DNA from: Tannerella sp.
Lineage (GTDB): Bacteria > Bacteroidota > Bacteroidia > Bacteroidales > Tannerellaceae
DNA length: 64,000 bases
Assembly (NCBI GenBank): GCA_031285565.1
Contig: JAITVY010000046.1
Span: 1-64,000, forward strand
Reading direction: 5' to 3'
A program made the translations under genes and the position numbers. Shown here piece after piece: positions 9,043 to 17,730 of the stretch; position 1 is the stretch's first letter, and each line of letters starts with the position of its first letter. The notes under the pieces are model-generated. The model was not told the origin of the DNA and ran no database searches. It saw nothing but the letters and a program-made list of their open reading frames with translations.

Positions 9043-9984
9043 TCATAGCCGTTTAAATTTAAATACGCTTTGTAGATGTATGATGCCACTTTTTGTAGTG
9101 CCAAATTCGGTTTGACGGCTGGCGACATTAAAAGCCTCATAAAATTCCATACGCAATTCATCTTTGTCGACAAGGGTTAATTTGTAGACGGTTTCTTTGC
9201 TGAACGGGGATAATATCAAATCGCAGGAAAATATATAATTGTCTTTTTCCTGTTGTCCCAACACGAAATTTTCATATTTCCAAGAATCATTTTTATCAAT
9301 TTTCAATGATTTGGACGCTTTTAATTCTCCGTCAAATAAGTCTGAGAAATTAATATTAGATTTGAATGAATCGTTTTTTTCAAAGGTCAAGGTAGACGAT
9401 TTTATATCGTTGAATGTAATACCAACATTTTGTAAACCAAATACATCGCCTGGTTGGGTATTTAGCCCGATTTCGCTCAATCCCCATGCCCCTAAAAGAT
9501 ATTGTAATTCCTTATACTGGAAAGGAACAATTATTGCACCTGTTGTATCAATACTGCCAATCTTTCCGTCTAACTCTACTTCTGCCAAACCTTCTGAAAA
9601 GGGTGCGGCTTTGTCGTATTTTATGGAGATTTTTTCTACTCCTGTTTTATCTATAAACCCCCACTTGCCGTTGAGTGATACAAGCGCCAAATCATTGGAG
9701 AAATTTCCTGTAAAGTCATACTTTATCTGAATAATTTCTATTCCCGTTTCGTCGATATAACCATACTTGTTGTTTAATCCAACTACAGCCATACATTCGG
9801 AAAAATCGTTTGCCGTATCCCATTGGGGAGTAATTATCATTTTTCCCAATGTGTCTGCAAACCCCCATTTGCCAGTGCTATTATCTAACATTGGTACTAA
9901 TTTTCCCTGATATTTCTGCCCACACGCAAAAAACATCGCCAAACTAACACTTATTAAAATCGTAATTGCATTTTGTTTGTTCAT
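9043..9984 (-). CDS. WG-repeat lipoprotein
   Basis: A 313-residue protein with a lipoprotein signal (lipobox near FFAC|GQ, Cys21). At about residues 30-160 it carries four WG repeats of the form KWGFID, NKYGYIDETG and GKIGSID, each followed by a block such as KYDKAAPFSEGLAEV. WG repeats are thought to make ligand or protein contacts, and no enzyme activity is known. The C-terminal 130 residues are not recognised. It is a single gene with about 290 bases upstream and the GH9 3' gap downstream. A weak CAAAnnTA (-7-like) match on its strand lies at 10127-10134 without a clear -33 element. Function unknown. Confidence 0.75.
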   Translation of the reverse strand: MNKQNAITILISVSLAMFFACGQKYQGKLVPMLDNSTGKWGFADTLGKMIITPQWDTANDFSECMAVVGLNNKYGYIDETGIEIIQIKYDFTGNFSNDLALVSLNGKWGFIDKTGVEKISIKYDKAAPFSEGLAEVELDGKIGSIDTTGAIIVPFQYKELQYLLGAWGLSEIGLNTQPGDVFGLQNVGITFNDIKSSTLTFEKNDSFKSNINFSDLFDGELKASKSLKIDKNDSWKYENFVLGQQEKDNYIFSCDLILSPFSKETVYKLTLVDKDELRMEFYEAFNVASRQTEFGTTKSGIIHLQSVFKFKRL

Positions 9985-10277
9985 ATTTACTTCTTTTTAT
10001 GCTCCTTTCGGGAGCGGTTTATACTAATTTTCTCCCAATCCCCCGGATCTCAGATCACTAAAGGGTAATTTTGAGACAGTGCTACTTTAAGAAGTTTACC
10101 CTCATTAAAAGTAAAGAACACCGGAGCAAAAATAGCAGATGTTTTATTGCTTATACTACCCCATAAATGGGGTAAATTCATTTATTTCCCTAATTAATTT
10201 GTTAAAAATGTAAGAGGCGAAGAAAACCGGCTGTTTTGTGGGTGGCTAGTATAGGTGTTGAAGTAGGGCTATTCCCA

Positions 10278-12602
10278 TCAATTTGTTCGCATAATTCCCG
10301 TATCGGTATCCGTGTTATTCAGGCGTTTGCTGCCGCTTTTGGCTTTTCGTCCATAGTTGAAGTTCCATGCAAATTTCAGTAGAATCATCCGTGAGAAGTC
10401 ATTGGCATACATGTTCATCTTACTTGAAGCATATATATTCCTGTTTTCAGCATACCGTTTATACTGGTCAGAGAATGGTAACATAATTCCAGCTCCAACC
10501 GTGAACTTGCCTGCATTGTAACTGAGCATGAATAAATGTATTTTTTCACCTCCATTTAGTGATTCTCCTGAAAAACTATCGTATGCACTATATGATTGAA
10601 ATATGCCGGAGAATTTCTTATACATGCCCATTAATTGTAAGCGGTAATAAAAGTTTGTATATGTGTGGCTGTATGAATTACCATTGCTGATGTAATGATT
10701 AACGCCTCCGGTCAATGAAAGCATGAGAATCTTTTTGATAGGTCCGGCAGAGAGTGTTAATTCACTATTCAGCTTTTGCCAGTTTCTATGATTTTCAAAA
10801 CTATGAATGAACAGATTGTTCTCCCTGTATGTGGTTTCCATGATCGGTTTCGGGCTATACATATACGAATTCTGGAAATTCACTCCATAGATTCCTTTTT
10901 TCCAGCTGTATAGCAGGTTTATGTGATAGTTGAGGTTCGGTTTTAAAGCCGGATTACCTCTCATTACCTGTAGTGTATCCATATATTGGTCGACTGCGCT
11001 TATCCTTGAAAGTGAAGGCGATGTGTTGTATACTTCTCCTTTTAAACGTAGGAACATACTTCGGGTAAAATCGTATTGTACCGTAAGTTTTGGTCTGAAA
11101 GTGTAATATGTATAATCGTCTTCATCTTCTTGTTTTGCCCATGAACGCGACAACCCAATGCCAGCTATATAGCTGAACTTATCTTTCTTCCCTGAATATT
11201 CGGCATATATATACGAATCTGCCTGATCCATTTTTGTCAAAGAGTTTACTGTTCCGGTGTAATCATTATTAGCAAATGCCTGTGTATGTTTTATACCGGT
11301 CGTGAGCCGGCTTGCATTTTCGAATGTTTTTTCGTAAATCCCTTCGCCAATGATCGAGTATTTTTTCCCATCGACATCGGAAATGACATCCGTAATGCTT
11401 AATTCATCTTTTGTCTCTTCATATTTTTGATTGAGGTTTGAATGAATATATGTTCCTACTACGTTAAATAGGATTGTTTGTTTATTTTTCAGGGAATGAG
11501 AGTAATACAAGTCGATGGATGGTATATGCTGGCGTGTGTCGGTTCCCTGGTGTACGAATGTGATATCGTCAGGGTGTTGAGCTATATATCGTTGTGATTG
11601 CCTCATCTTATCATCTTCCGTAAAAGAATAGCGTACAGTGGCATTGAAATAATATGTATCGTTTTCTAACAGGTTATAATTGATATTTATGTTGTGGGAG
11701 TTTTCTGATAAATTTCCGGGCGAACCTTTATCAAACCGTTGCAGGCTGCTGCCATCTGAAAAATTAAATGTACGTTCTTCGTCTCCCCAGACTTTTGTGG
11801 GATTACGGTAACGGATTGAATAGTTCAGTCCGAACTCCGATTTTTTATAATTGAATTTAGCTGCTATCTGATCATCCCCGAAACTGGTTGTTACTGCATT
11901 ACCTAAATCCATGCTAACGGAACCTCCGGCAATTTTGCGTTTCAGGATATAGTTAATAACCACATCTGCATCTCCGTAACGCACTCCGGGATTGTCAAGG
12001 TATTCTATGCGGATTACTTCATAGGGTTGGATCGCCCGTATATCCGGCATGTTAACAATTACTCCATTGATACAGAATGCCACACTCTCATCACCCGGCA
12101 GGGATACTTCATTCATGATCGGGTTAACTGTCAGACGGGGCAATTGCATGGTTGTTAGGAGATTTATCCCATTGCTGGAATTGGCTTTTTGCTGGTCGGT
12201 GACGAAAATGATTAACCGGTCGGCTTTATTTGTTATGTTGGATGCCGTAACAGTAACCGTTTCTAACTGGTTATTTTCTTCCGTCATAAAGATATCTCCG
12301 ATATCAATCGGTTTGCTTAATCCGTTTAAGGAGATAGCCTGTGTGGTAAAACCTAAATAGGATGCTATAAGCAGATAATCTCCTGATGGGATATTTTTTA
12401 GTAGAAAATGCCCTTTCTGGTCGGTAGTTGTACCGGTAACAAATACGGAATCGGCTGTACTTAGTGTTATGTTGGCAAACTCCAGTGGATTTGCATTCTC
12501 TTCATGTATAACACGTCCTGATATCTGGTGTTGTGCATATGTATTTGTTACTCCGCATAAACAAATCAGATAGATTATAAATTTTATTCCTGACTTTCTC
12601 AT
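10278..12602 (-). CDS. outer-membrane beta-barrel protein with carboxypeptidase-like N-domain
   Basis: The 774-residue product (start chosen at 12602) begins with a Sec signal MRKSGIKFIIYLICLCGVTNTYAQ. The track start 31 codons upstream would bury that signal. A CarboxypepD_reg-like domain (ISGRVIHEENANPLEFANITL) is followed by a plug-like region and a long aromatic-rich beta-barrel of the OMP_b-brl_3 type found in Bacteroidetes. No typical TonB box was recognised, so import of a ligand is possible but not shown. It lies 171 bases downstream of the TPR/HTH regulator on the same strand, which suggests a sensor-receptor pair. It is not a classical SusC because no SusD follows and the protein is shorter. 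Confidence 0.75.
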   Translation of the reverse strand: MRKSGIKFIIYLICLCGVTNTYAQHQISGRVIHEENANPLEFANITLSTADSVFVTGTTTDQKGHFLLKNIPSGDYLLIASYLGFTTQAISLNGLSKPIDIGDIFMTEENNQLETVTVTASNITNKADRLIIFVTDQQKANSSNGINLLTTMQLPRLTVNPIMNEVSLPGDESVAFCINGVIVNMPDIRAIQPYEVIRIEYLDNPGVRYGDADVVINYILKRKIAGGSVSMDLGNAVTTSFGDDQIAAKFNYKKSEFGLNYSIRYRNPTKVWGDEERTFNFSDGSSLQRFDKGSPGNLSENSHNININYNLLENDTYYFNATVRYSFTEDDKMRQSQRYIAQHPDDITFVHQGTDTRQHIPSIDLYYSHSLKNKQTILFNVVGTYIHSNLNQKYEETKDELSITDVISDVDGKKYSIIGEGIYEKTFENASRLTTGIKHTQAFANNDYTGTVNSLTKMDQADSYIYAEYSGKKDKFSYIAGIGLSRSWAKQEDEDDYTYYTFRPKLTVQYDFTRSMFLRLKGEVYNTSPSLSRISAVDQYMDTLQVMRGNPALKPNLNYHINLLYSWKKGIYGVNFQNSYMYSPKPIMETTYRENNLFIHSFENHRNWQKLNSELTLSAGPIKKILMLSLTGGVNHYISNGNSYSHTYTNFYYRLQLMGMYKKFSGIFQSYSAYDSFSGESLNGGEKIHLFMLSYNAGKFTVGAGIMLPFSDQYKRYAENRNIYASSKMNMYANDFSRMILLKFAWNFNYGRKAKSGSKRLNNTDTDTGIMRTN

Positions 12603-12773
12603 AATTCTAACTTTTAAATTTATTGTTCCTGGTATGATAAAGTTAGGCCGGAAAAAGCCGGAGAGGCTTTTATTTATATGGACAGAGGTGGACAATTGAT
12701 GGTGTGAAATCGATTGAAATATAGTTGATTAGTGTCTTTAGCGCTGAGCCAATGTGGACATTTTATTTCACCG

Positions 12774-14588
12774 TTAGTTCCAAAGGTAAATTTCAAGCGG
12801 TTGTTCTTTCCGGATCTCGTCCGGACGTTGTTGATTCATCTTTTCTTTGATCCGTTGTTTGCGTTTCGTAACCGACGAAGGTGAAATACCCATTAACAAA
12901 GCAATCACCGAAGTGGAAAGGCGTAATTTGATAAGACATGCATAGCGTATATCTTCTTCGGTCAATGAGGGAAAGTCTGTATGTAAACGATAGGAAAAGC
13001 CATCAAACAGTTGATTAACGGCATGGATGATTTCCGGCCATTGCGATTCTTCGATATAGCGGGGTTTTTTGCTTAATTGGTCAAGTACTGTAGTATGGGT
13101 AATTAATTGAGCGGTAAGAAAGCGTTCGCGTTCCTGTAGCCTGGCATTTTCTTCAGTTAGCATTCCTGAGCTATATAATTCCTGGTCTTTTTGATCGATA
13201 GATTTAGTGTACTGTTCAATCTCGGTATGTAGTAAATCGTTTTTTTGTTTTAGCCTTTCATTTTCTCCGATAAGCTGGTCTATTTCTTCCTTTAAGTCAT
13301 CGTTTTCATTGACCTGTGTGGATAATGACCGGATTAATTCCTCATTTCTGGTAATGGTAGCTTCATTTTCGGCTAACTGAATGGTATGCCGGTGTAACTG
13401 TTCTTTTGCCTTTTGGATAGTACGTTCTTTTTTTAGCAATTTTCGTTGATAAATATAAATGATTACAGCGATGACAATTAATACTATTATACCAAGCCAT
13501 AAGAAACGTTGTCGCAGTTTACCACGTTCGATATCAAGCGTCAGATTTTCTTTGAGGAGTTTGTTTTGCACAAATTGTCGTTCGCGGTCAACTTTAATCA
13601 TATTGCGGCTGTATTGTAGTACATTGTCGACGCCTTCTACATTATAAACATTAAAGGGCTTTCCTTCTTTAGCATCAATGACGGATTGAAATATTTGAAG
13701 GACTAAGTTGATAACATATATTTCTTCAGGAACCTGGAACCTGTATTTTTCAATAATAGGATAGAACTGGTTAATACATGCTTTTGCAGAATCATATTCG
13801 TGCATATTAATCCAGGTACTTATATAATTCAACTTGAATTCATTTCCAACAGGTATGTTTGATTCTGTTGTGCGTAAAACCGATAATGCCTCTTTACTTT
13901 TCCCCCGGGAGTTTAGCGCTTCAACATATTGCCTTGTTATATAAAACTCCAATGGATCATGTAATTTCTGTGCTAACAATCTTCCATCGTGTGCATATTT
14001 ATAAATAGAATCGGGTTCCTGTAATTGTTGAAATAATCTTGTTAAAAGTAGGTAACCGGAAACATTATCTTTGCTTACATATTCTTTTGTTATTTGAAGC
14101 AAATTTTCTGTTCGTTGTCTGTCTTTCAGGATGTCGTATTGTAATAAAAAATTCGCTATATTTAAAATTTTTGCTGTATCCTTTTGTATTACCGCAATCT
14201 GTAAGGCTTTATTAAATAAGGAATCTTGAATAGCAGCTTTTTCTGTCCAACTTACTTGTCCTGCTGCAAGCAAATATGTTTCTAATAAACGAGGGGATGC
14301 TGTTCTATTATAGTAATCCAATGAGAAAAAGATCAGGCTGTCATTTACCAGGCTTCGCTGTTGCTTTTGATGTGCTTTGGTTAGCCAGAAAGCATAATCA
14401 GCCTTACCGGCATCGGATAATGCCAGGGGATCTACTTTTTCTTCCAGCAATGTTGCGAGGCTATCAGGATTATTCAGGAACAATTGCTCCATCACCGCTT
14501 CTTCCGGCATATCCGAATACATGGTAGGCTGGCAGGCAATCAGTATAAATGAAATACCTATGATGCAGTAGTAAATTTTTTTTCCCAT
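12774..14588 (-). CDS. membrane-anchored TPR / coiled-coil / HTH regulator
   Basis: This 604-residue protein has a lipobox (FILIAC, Cys19), helical TPR-like repeats to about residue 340 and one transmembrane segment at about 368-388 (FLWLGIIVLIVIAVIIYIYQ). A long coiled coil at about 390-510 leads to a C-terminal helix-turn-helix (ALLMGISPSSVTKRKQRIKEKM). The layout matches the TPR-DUF6377/LuxR-like regulators common in Bacteroides, thought to sense envelope signals through the periplasmic TPRs and act on DNA from the inner face. The downstream beta-barrel gene is the obvious candidate target. A 40-base relic of a close paralogue lies at 8921. Confidence 0.78.
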   Translation of the reverse strand: MGKKIYYCIIGISFILIACQPTMYSDMPEEAVMEQLFLNNPDSLATLLEEKVDPLALSDAGKADYAFWLTKAHQKQQRSLVNDSLIFFSLDYYNRTASPRLLETYLLAAGQVSWTEKAAIQDSLFNKALQIAVIQKDTAKILNIANFLLQYDILKDRQRTENLLQITKEYVSKDNVSGYLLLTRLFQQLQEPDSIYKYAHDGRLLAQKLHDPLEFYITRQYVEALNSRGKSKEALSVLRTTESNIPVGNEFKLNYISTWINMHEYDSAKACINQFYPIIEKYRFQVPEEIYVINLVLQIFQSVIDAKEGKPFNVYNVEGVDNVLQYSRNMIKVDRERQFVQNKLLKENLTLDIERGKLRQRFLWLGIIVLIVIAVIIYIYQRKLLKKERTIQKAKEQLHRHTIQLAENEATITRNEELIRSLSTQVNENDDLKEEIDQLIGENERLKQKNDLLHTEIEQYTKSIDQKDQELYSSGMLTEENARLQERERFLTAQLITHTTVLDQLSKKPRYIEESQWPEIIHAVNQLFDGFSYRLHTDFPSLTEEDIRYACLIKLRLSTSVIALLMGISPSSVTKRKQRIKEKMNQQRPDEIRKEQPLEIYLWN

Positions 14589-14656
14589 TACAAATGGATC
14601 ATATTAATCAGGAATAAAGGATATTATCGCTTGCTACCTTCAACTTCATTGGTCAT

Positions 14657-15670
14657 TTATTTCCCAAACGATATGCCCATCCGTTCTCCCTGGGTAATTA
14701 AATCGTGTTCGGGATCTACTAATTTTAGTTTTCCGGCAACTTCACTGAGTGGGAGTGACGTGATTTTCTCTTCTTTCAGGCAGACCATTTGACCGAATTG
14801 TTTATTTGCGATCAATTCTGTTGCATGACTTCCAAGGCGGGTAGCCAGATTGCGGTCGAAAGGAGAGGGGCTTCCTCCTCGCTGAATATAACCCAAAACG
14901 GTTTCACGTGTTTCAATACCGGTTGCTTCTTCAATGGCATGTGAAATATAATCAGCCGGGCGTTTTGAGGAACCTGTTTTTATTCCTTCTGCTACAACAA
15001 CAATTGAACTGGGTTTCCCTCGTTTTGAACGATTCAGGATTGCCTCATTCACCTTATTGATATCGAATTCAATCTCGGGAATCAGAATTACATCTGCACC
15101 TCCGGCCATACCTGCATATAATGCAATCCATCCGGCATGGTGTCCCATGACTTCGACAACCATCACACGTTTGTGGGAACTGGCGGTAGAATGCAAACGG
15201 TCAATAGCATCTGTAGCGATATTGACCGCAGTATCAAATCCAAACGTAATATCGGTACCCCAAACATCATTGTCAATAGTCTTAGGGATTCCGATTACGT
15301 TTAACCCCATTTCCGAAAAACGATTCGCTGTTTTTTGCGTACCGTTACCTCCGATACAAACCATACAATCTAAACCTAGTTCAATATAATTTTGCCGGAT
15401 TACCAGTGGTTTATTTATATCTCCGGGCTCTGACTTCTTTTTGAAGGGTTTCTCGCGTGAAGTTCCTAAAATCGTTCCACCCAGGTTTAAAATTCCGGAA
15501 AGTTTGCCCTCGTCAAGTACTTCAATGTCTTTATTTAGTAATCCGGTAAAACCATTGTGAATACCAATAACTTCCATTCCATAGTGCCAGATCGCAGTTT
15601 TCCCAACCCCGCGAATGGCTGCATTAATACCCGGACTGTCTCCTCCGGCAGATAGTATTCCTATTTTCAT
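14657..15670 (-). CDS. pfkA: 6-phosphofructokinase, mixed-substrate (group III) type
   Basis: 337 residues. It phosphorylates fructose 6-phosphate to fructose 1,6-bisphosphate in the cytoplasm. Visible motifs are the N-terminal GILSAGGDSPGINAAIRG, the phosphoryl-donor loop CIGGNGTQK, the catalytic PKTIDNDVWGTD, and MGHHAGW. Glycine follows GGN where pyrophosphate-dependent enzymes have Asp. The PKTIDND lysine replaces the glycine of the Escherichia coli enzyme. This Gly/Lys pair is known from ATP-dependent members of the mixed-substrate clade, so ATP use is expected but not proven. It is divergent from cobU across a 63-base gap. Confidence 0.93.
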   Translation of the reverse strand: MKIGILSAGGDSPGINAAIRGVGKTAIWHYGMEVIGIHNGFTGLLNKDIEVLDEGKLSGILNLGGTILGTSREKPFKKKSEPGDINKPLVIRQNYIELGLDCMVCIGGNGTQKTANRFSEMGLNVIGIPKTIDNDVWGTDITFGFDTAVNIATDAIDRLHSTASSHKRVMVVEVMGHHAGWIALYAGMAGGADVILIPEIEFDINKVNEAILNRSKRGKPSSIVVVAEGIKTGSSKRPADYISHAIEEATGIETRETVLGYIQRGGSPSPFDRNLATRLGSHATELIANKQFGQMVCLKEEKITSLPLSEVAGKLKLVDPEHDLITQGERMGISFGK

Positions 15671-15688
15671 ATGATATGTAATTTATTA

Positions 15689-15713
15689 CAAAGATAAAAA
15701 ATATCTATATTTG
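15689..15713. promoter_or_regulatory. back-to-back -7 elements, pfkA and cobU
   Basis: The short divergent gap holds CAAAGATA at 15689-15696 (TATCTTTG on the - strand, towards pfkA) and TATATTTG at 15706-15713 on the + strand (towards cobU). Both fit the Bacteroidetes -7 consensus TAnnTTTG. Neither has a good TTTG at -33. They lie about 20 bases from the respective start codons. Confidence 0.4.
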
Positions 15714-15733
15714 CTTTTAGAAAAAAGAGATCA

Positions 15734-16243
15734 ATGACAAAGATTATTCTTATAACCGGTGGTCAACGCTCCGGAAAAAGTCGTTATGCAGAGCAAAGAG
15801 CGCTATCATTGTCGGATTGTCCTGTTTACCTGGCAACTGCCCGTATCTGGGATGAAGAATTCCGGCAACGTGTATTGCGGCATCAGGCAGATCGGGGATC
15901 GCAATGGGAGAATATTGAAGAGGAAAAAGAACTGTGCAGGCATAATTTTACCGGACGAACTGTTCTGGTGGATTGTGTGACCCTCTGGAGTACGAACTTT
16001 TTCTTTGATTTACAATCAGATGTAGAGCAATCACTTCAGGCTGTGAAACATGAATTAGACTGTTTGACGTTGCAAGATGCTACATTTTTGTTTGTTACCA
16101 ATGAAATTGGAATGGGTGAGACACCAGCAAACGAACTTCAACGAAAATTTACGGATTTGCAAGGTTGGGTGAACCAGTATATTGCTTCCAAAGCTGATGA
16201 AGTTCTTTTGATGGTAAGTGGCATTCCAGTTCGGATAAAGTAA
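15734..16243 (+). CDS. cobU: adenosylcobinamide kinase / guanylyltransferase
   Basis: A 169-residue bifunctional enzyme that phosphorylates adenosylcobinamide and then transfers GMP to it, a step in assembling the lower half of cobalamin. The P-loop GGQRSGKS sits at residues 9-16. The family motifs YLATARIWDEEF, VDCVTLW and VTNEIGMGETP, and the C-terminal SGIPVRIK, are all present, and the length is normal. Its usual partners cobT, cobS and cobC are not next to it, so the gene is orphaned here and would serve salvage together with genes elsewhere. No cobalamin riboswitch was found in front of it. Confidence 0.92.
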   Translation: MTKIILITGGQRSGKSRYAEQRALSLSDCPVYLATARIWDEEFRQRVLRHQADRGSQWENIEEEKELCRHNFTGRTVLVDCVTLWSTNFFFDLQSDVEQSLQAVKHELDCLTLQDATFLFVTNEIGMGETPANELQRKFTDLQGWVNQYIASKADEVLLMVSGIPVRIK

Positions 16244-16251
16244 CAAGTTAA

Positions 16252-16349
16252 TTGAATATTGAATTGGAGCGAAGCGGAAATCGGCCATAGTCAAAGTGGA
16301 AAATTGAAAATGAAAGAGACGGTAAAAGGAGCACTAGTTTGGAAACTAG
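16252..16349. repeat. AT-rich intergenic repeat text and a short hairpin
   Basis: 16252-16312 repeats text of the type gtggaaaattgaaaatgaaag, which also occurs at 6069-6090, with a GC-richer insert ggagcgaagcgg. It is followed by the perfect hairpin CTAGTTT-GG-AAACTAG at 16334-16349. No known RNA family was recognised. It lies between cobU and cbpA. Confidence 0.5.
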
Positions 16350-16458
16350 CCCCGGCAAGAGACGCAGGGAACGCTTCTTTTGATAATTCTGTAGATTATG
16401 AGATTTTGTGAACATTGAACTTTTAGTATATTAGTATTGTTTTATAATAAAAATAATT

Positions 16459-17358
16459 ATGGCCTATATTGATTACTACAAAGTCTTGGGAGTCAATAAA
16501 GATGCATCTCAAGACGAGATCAAAAAAGCATACAAGAAATTAGCCCGGAAATGCCATCCTGACCTGAATCCGAATGATCAGAATGCGCATCAGAAATTCC
16601 AGGAGATTAACGAAGCTAATGAGGTTCTCAGTGATCCTGAGAAGCGGAAGAAGTATGACCAGTATGGAGAGCACTGGAAACATGCAGACCAGTTTGAGGC
16701 GCAGCAGCAACAGCAGCAGCAATACGGACAACCATTTGGTGGTTCCGGAGGTGGTTCGTCCTGGTATTCGAGTGATGGTGGGGAATTCTCTGACTTTTTT
16801 GAATCATTGTTTGGTTCGCGAAGAGGCGCGAAAAGTCGTACCCATGGTTTCAGGGGGCAGGATTATAATGCCGAATTACACTTATCGCTGACGGATGCGG
16901 CCAAAACACATAAACAGGTCATTACGGTTAACGGGAAGAATCTCCGGATAACGGTGCCGGCAGGTATAGCCAATGGACAAACCATTAAGTTGAAAGGGCA
17001 AGGTGGTGAAGGAATGGAAGGCGGCCAAAACGGCGATTTGTATATCACATTTATTATTGCCGAAGATGCCCGGTTTAAACGGGTAGATAACGATTTGTAT
17101 ACGACTGCTCCTTTAGATTTGTATACTGCTATTTTGGGAGGTGAACAGATTGTAGAAACAATGGATGGAAAAGTAAAAATGAAAGTGGCGCCCGGGACAC
17201 AAAATAATACAAAAGTCCGTCTGAAGGGTAAAGGTTTTCCTATCTATAAGAAAGAGGATCATTTTGGTGATTTAATTATCACTTATTCTGTTGAGATTCC
17301 TACAAATCTGACTGATAAGCAAAAGGAATTATTCAGGGAAATTAAAAGTCTTAATTAA
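16459..17358 (+). CDS. cbpA: CbpA-type DnaJ co-chaperone
   Basis: 299 residues. The N-terminal J domain (1-70, with the HPD triad in KCHPDLNP at about 33-35) stimulates DnaK ATPase. A short polyglutamine tract (about 82-88) and a Gly/Ser/Phe-rich linker precede the C-terminal substrate-binding beta domains (from about 135). The DnaJ zinc-finger cysteines are absent, which marks it as CbpA rather than DnaJ. cbpM follows 12 bases downstream, the usual pairing, so the J-domain activity is probably modulated by CbpM. Confidence 0.92.
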   Translation: MAYIDYYKVLGVNKDASQDEIKKAYKKLARKCHPDLNPNDQNAHQKFQEINEANEVLSDPEKRKKYDQYGEHWKHADQFEAQQQQQQQYGQPFGGSGGGSSWYSSDGGEFSDFFESLFGSRRGAKSRTHGFRGQDYNAELHLSLTDAAKTHKQVITVNGKNLRITVPAGIANGQTIKLKGQGGEGMEGGQNGDLYITFIIAEDARFKRVDNDLYTTAPLDLYTAILGGEQIVETMDGKVKMKVAPGTQNNTKVRLKGKGFPIYKKEDHFGDLIITYSVEIPTNLTDKQKELFREIKSLN

Positions 17359-17370
17359 AAACAGATCATT

Positions 17371-17670
17371 ATGGAAGCAGATTTAATTATCATCAATGAA
17401 TATTGCCGGAAGATTAATTTAGAACCTTCGTTTTTTGATTTGCTCGAAGAAAACGATCTGATCACTATTTTTATAGAAGAAGGTGAGCGGTATTTTCCTT
17501 CTTCAGAATTGAATGCCCTGGAGAAATATATACGCTTATATTACGACTTATCCATTAATATGGAGGGCATTGATGTGATCCGGAATTTACAAAACCGGAT
17601 ACAGGCATTAGAAGACCGGATTAACCTTTTACGTCAGCGGCTTAAGATCTATGAGTCGGATGTGTTTTAA
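17371..17670 (+). CDS. cbpM: chaperone modulator CbpM
   Basis: A 99-residue protein of the CbpM family. It has a MerR-like small helical fold (INEYCRKINLEPSFFDLLEENDLI) and a C-terminal coiled-coil segment (LQNRIQALEDRINLLRQRLKIYE). In the family it binds the CbpA J domain and inhibits its co-chaperone and DNA-binding functions. It is cotranscribed with cbpA (12-base spacer). A hairpin terminator follows 15 bases after the stop. Confidence 0.85.
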   Translation: MEADLIIINEYCRKINLEPSFFDLLEENDLITIFIEEGERYFPSSELNALEKYIRLYYDLSINMEGIDVIRNLQNRIQALEDRINLLRQRLKIYESDVF

Positions 17671-17685
17671 AATCGAATTAAATTA

Positions 17686-17719
17686 AATAATAAAGGAGCT
17701 TTAAAGCCCCTTTATTATT
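17686..17719. terminator. bidirectional hairpin terminator between cbpM and susD
   Basis: AATAATAAAGG (17686-17696) and CCTTTATTATT (17709-17719) are perfect complements, with a self-complementary GCTTTAAAGC in the loop. A-rich and T-rich flanks supply the U-run in both directions. It sits between two converging transcription units. Confidence 0.85.
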
Positions 17720-17730
17720 TAATTCTCTTA

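Noticed and set aside
8891-9115. Plus-strand 74-residue ORF
   Set aside because: It overlaps the palindrome cluster, a relic of the regulator gene on the other strand and the WG gene end; residues are not protein-like.
12603-12695. Extended N-terminus of the beta-barrel protein
   Set aside because: A clean signal peptide starts at 12602; the 31 extra residues would block export.
15671-15733. Cobalamin riboswitch in front of cobU
   Set aside because: The gap is only 63 bases and contains two promoter boxes; there is no room for the riboswitch core.
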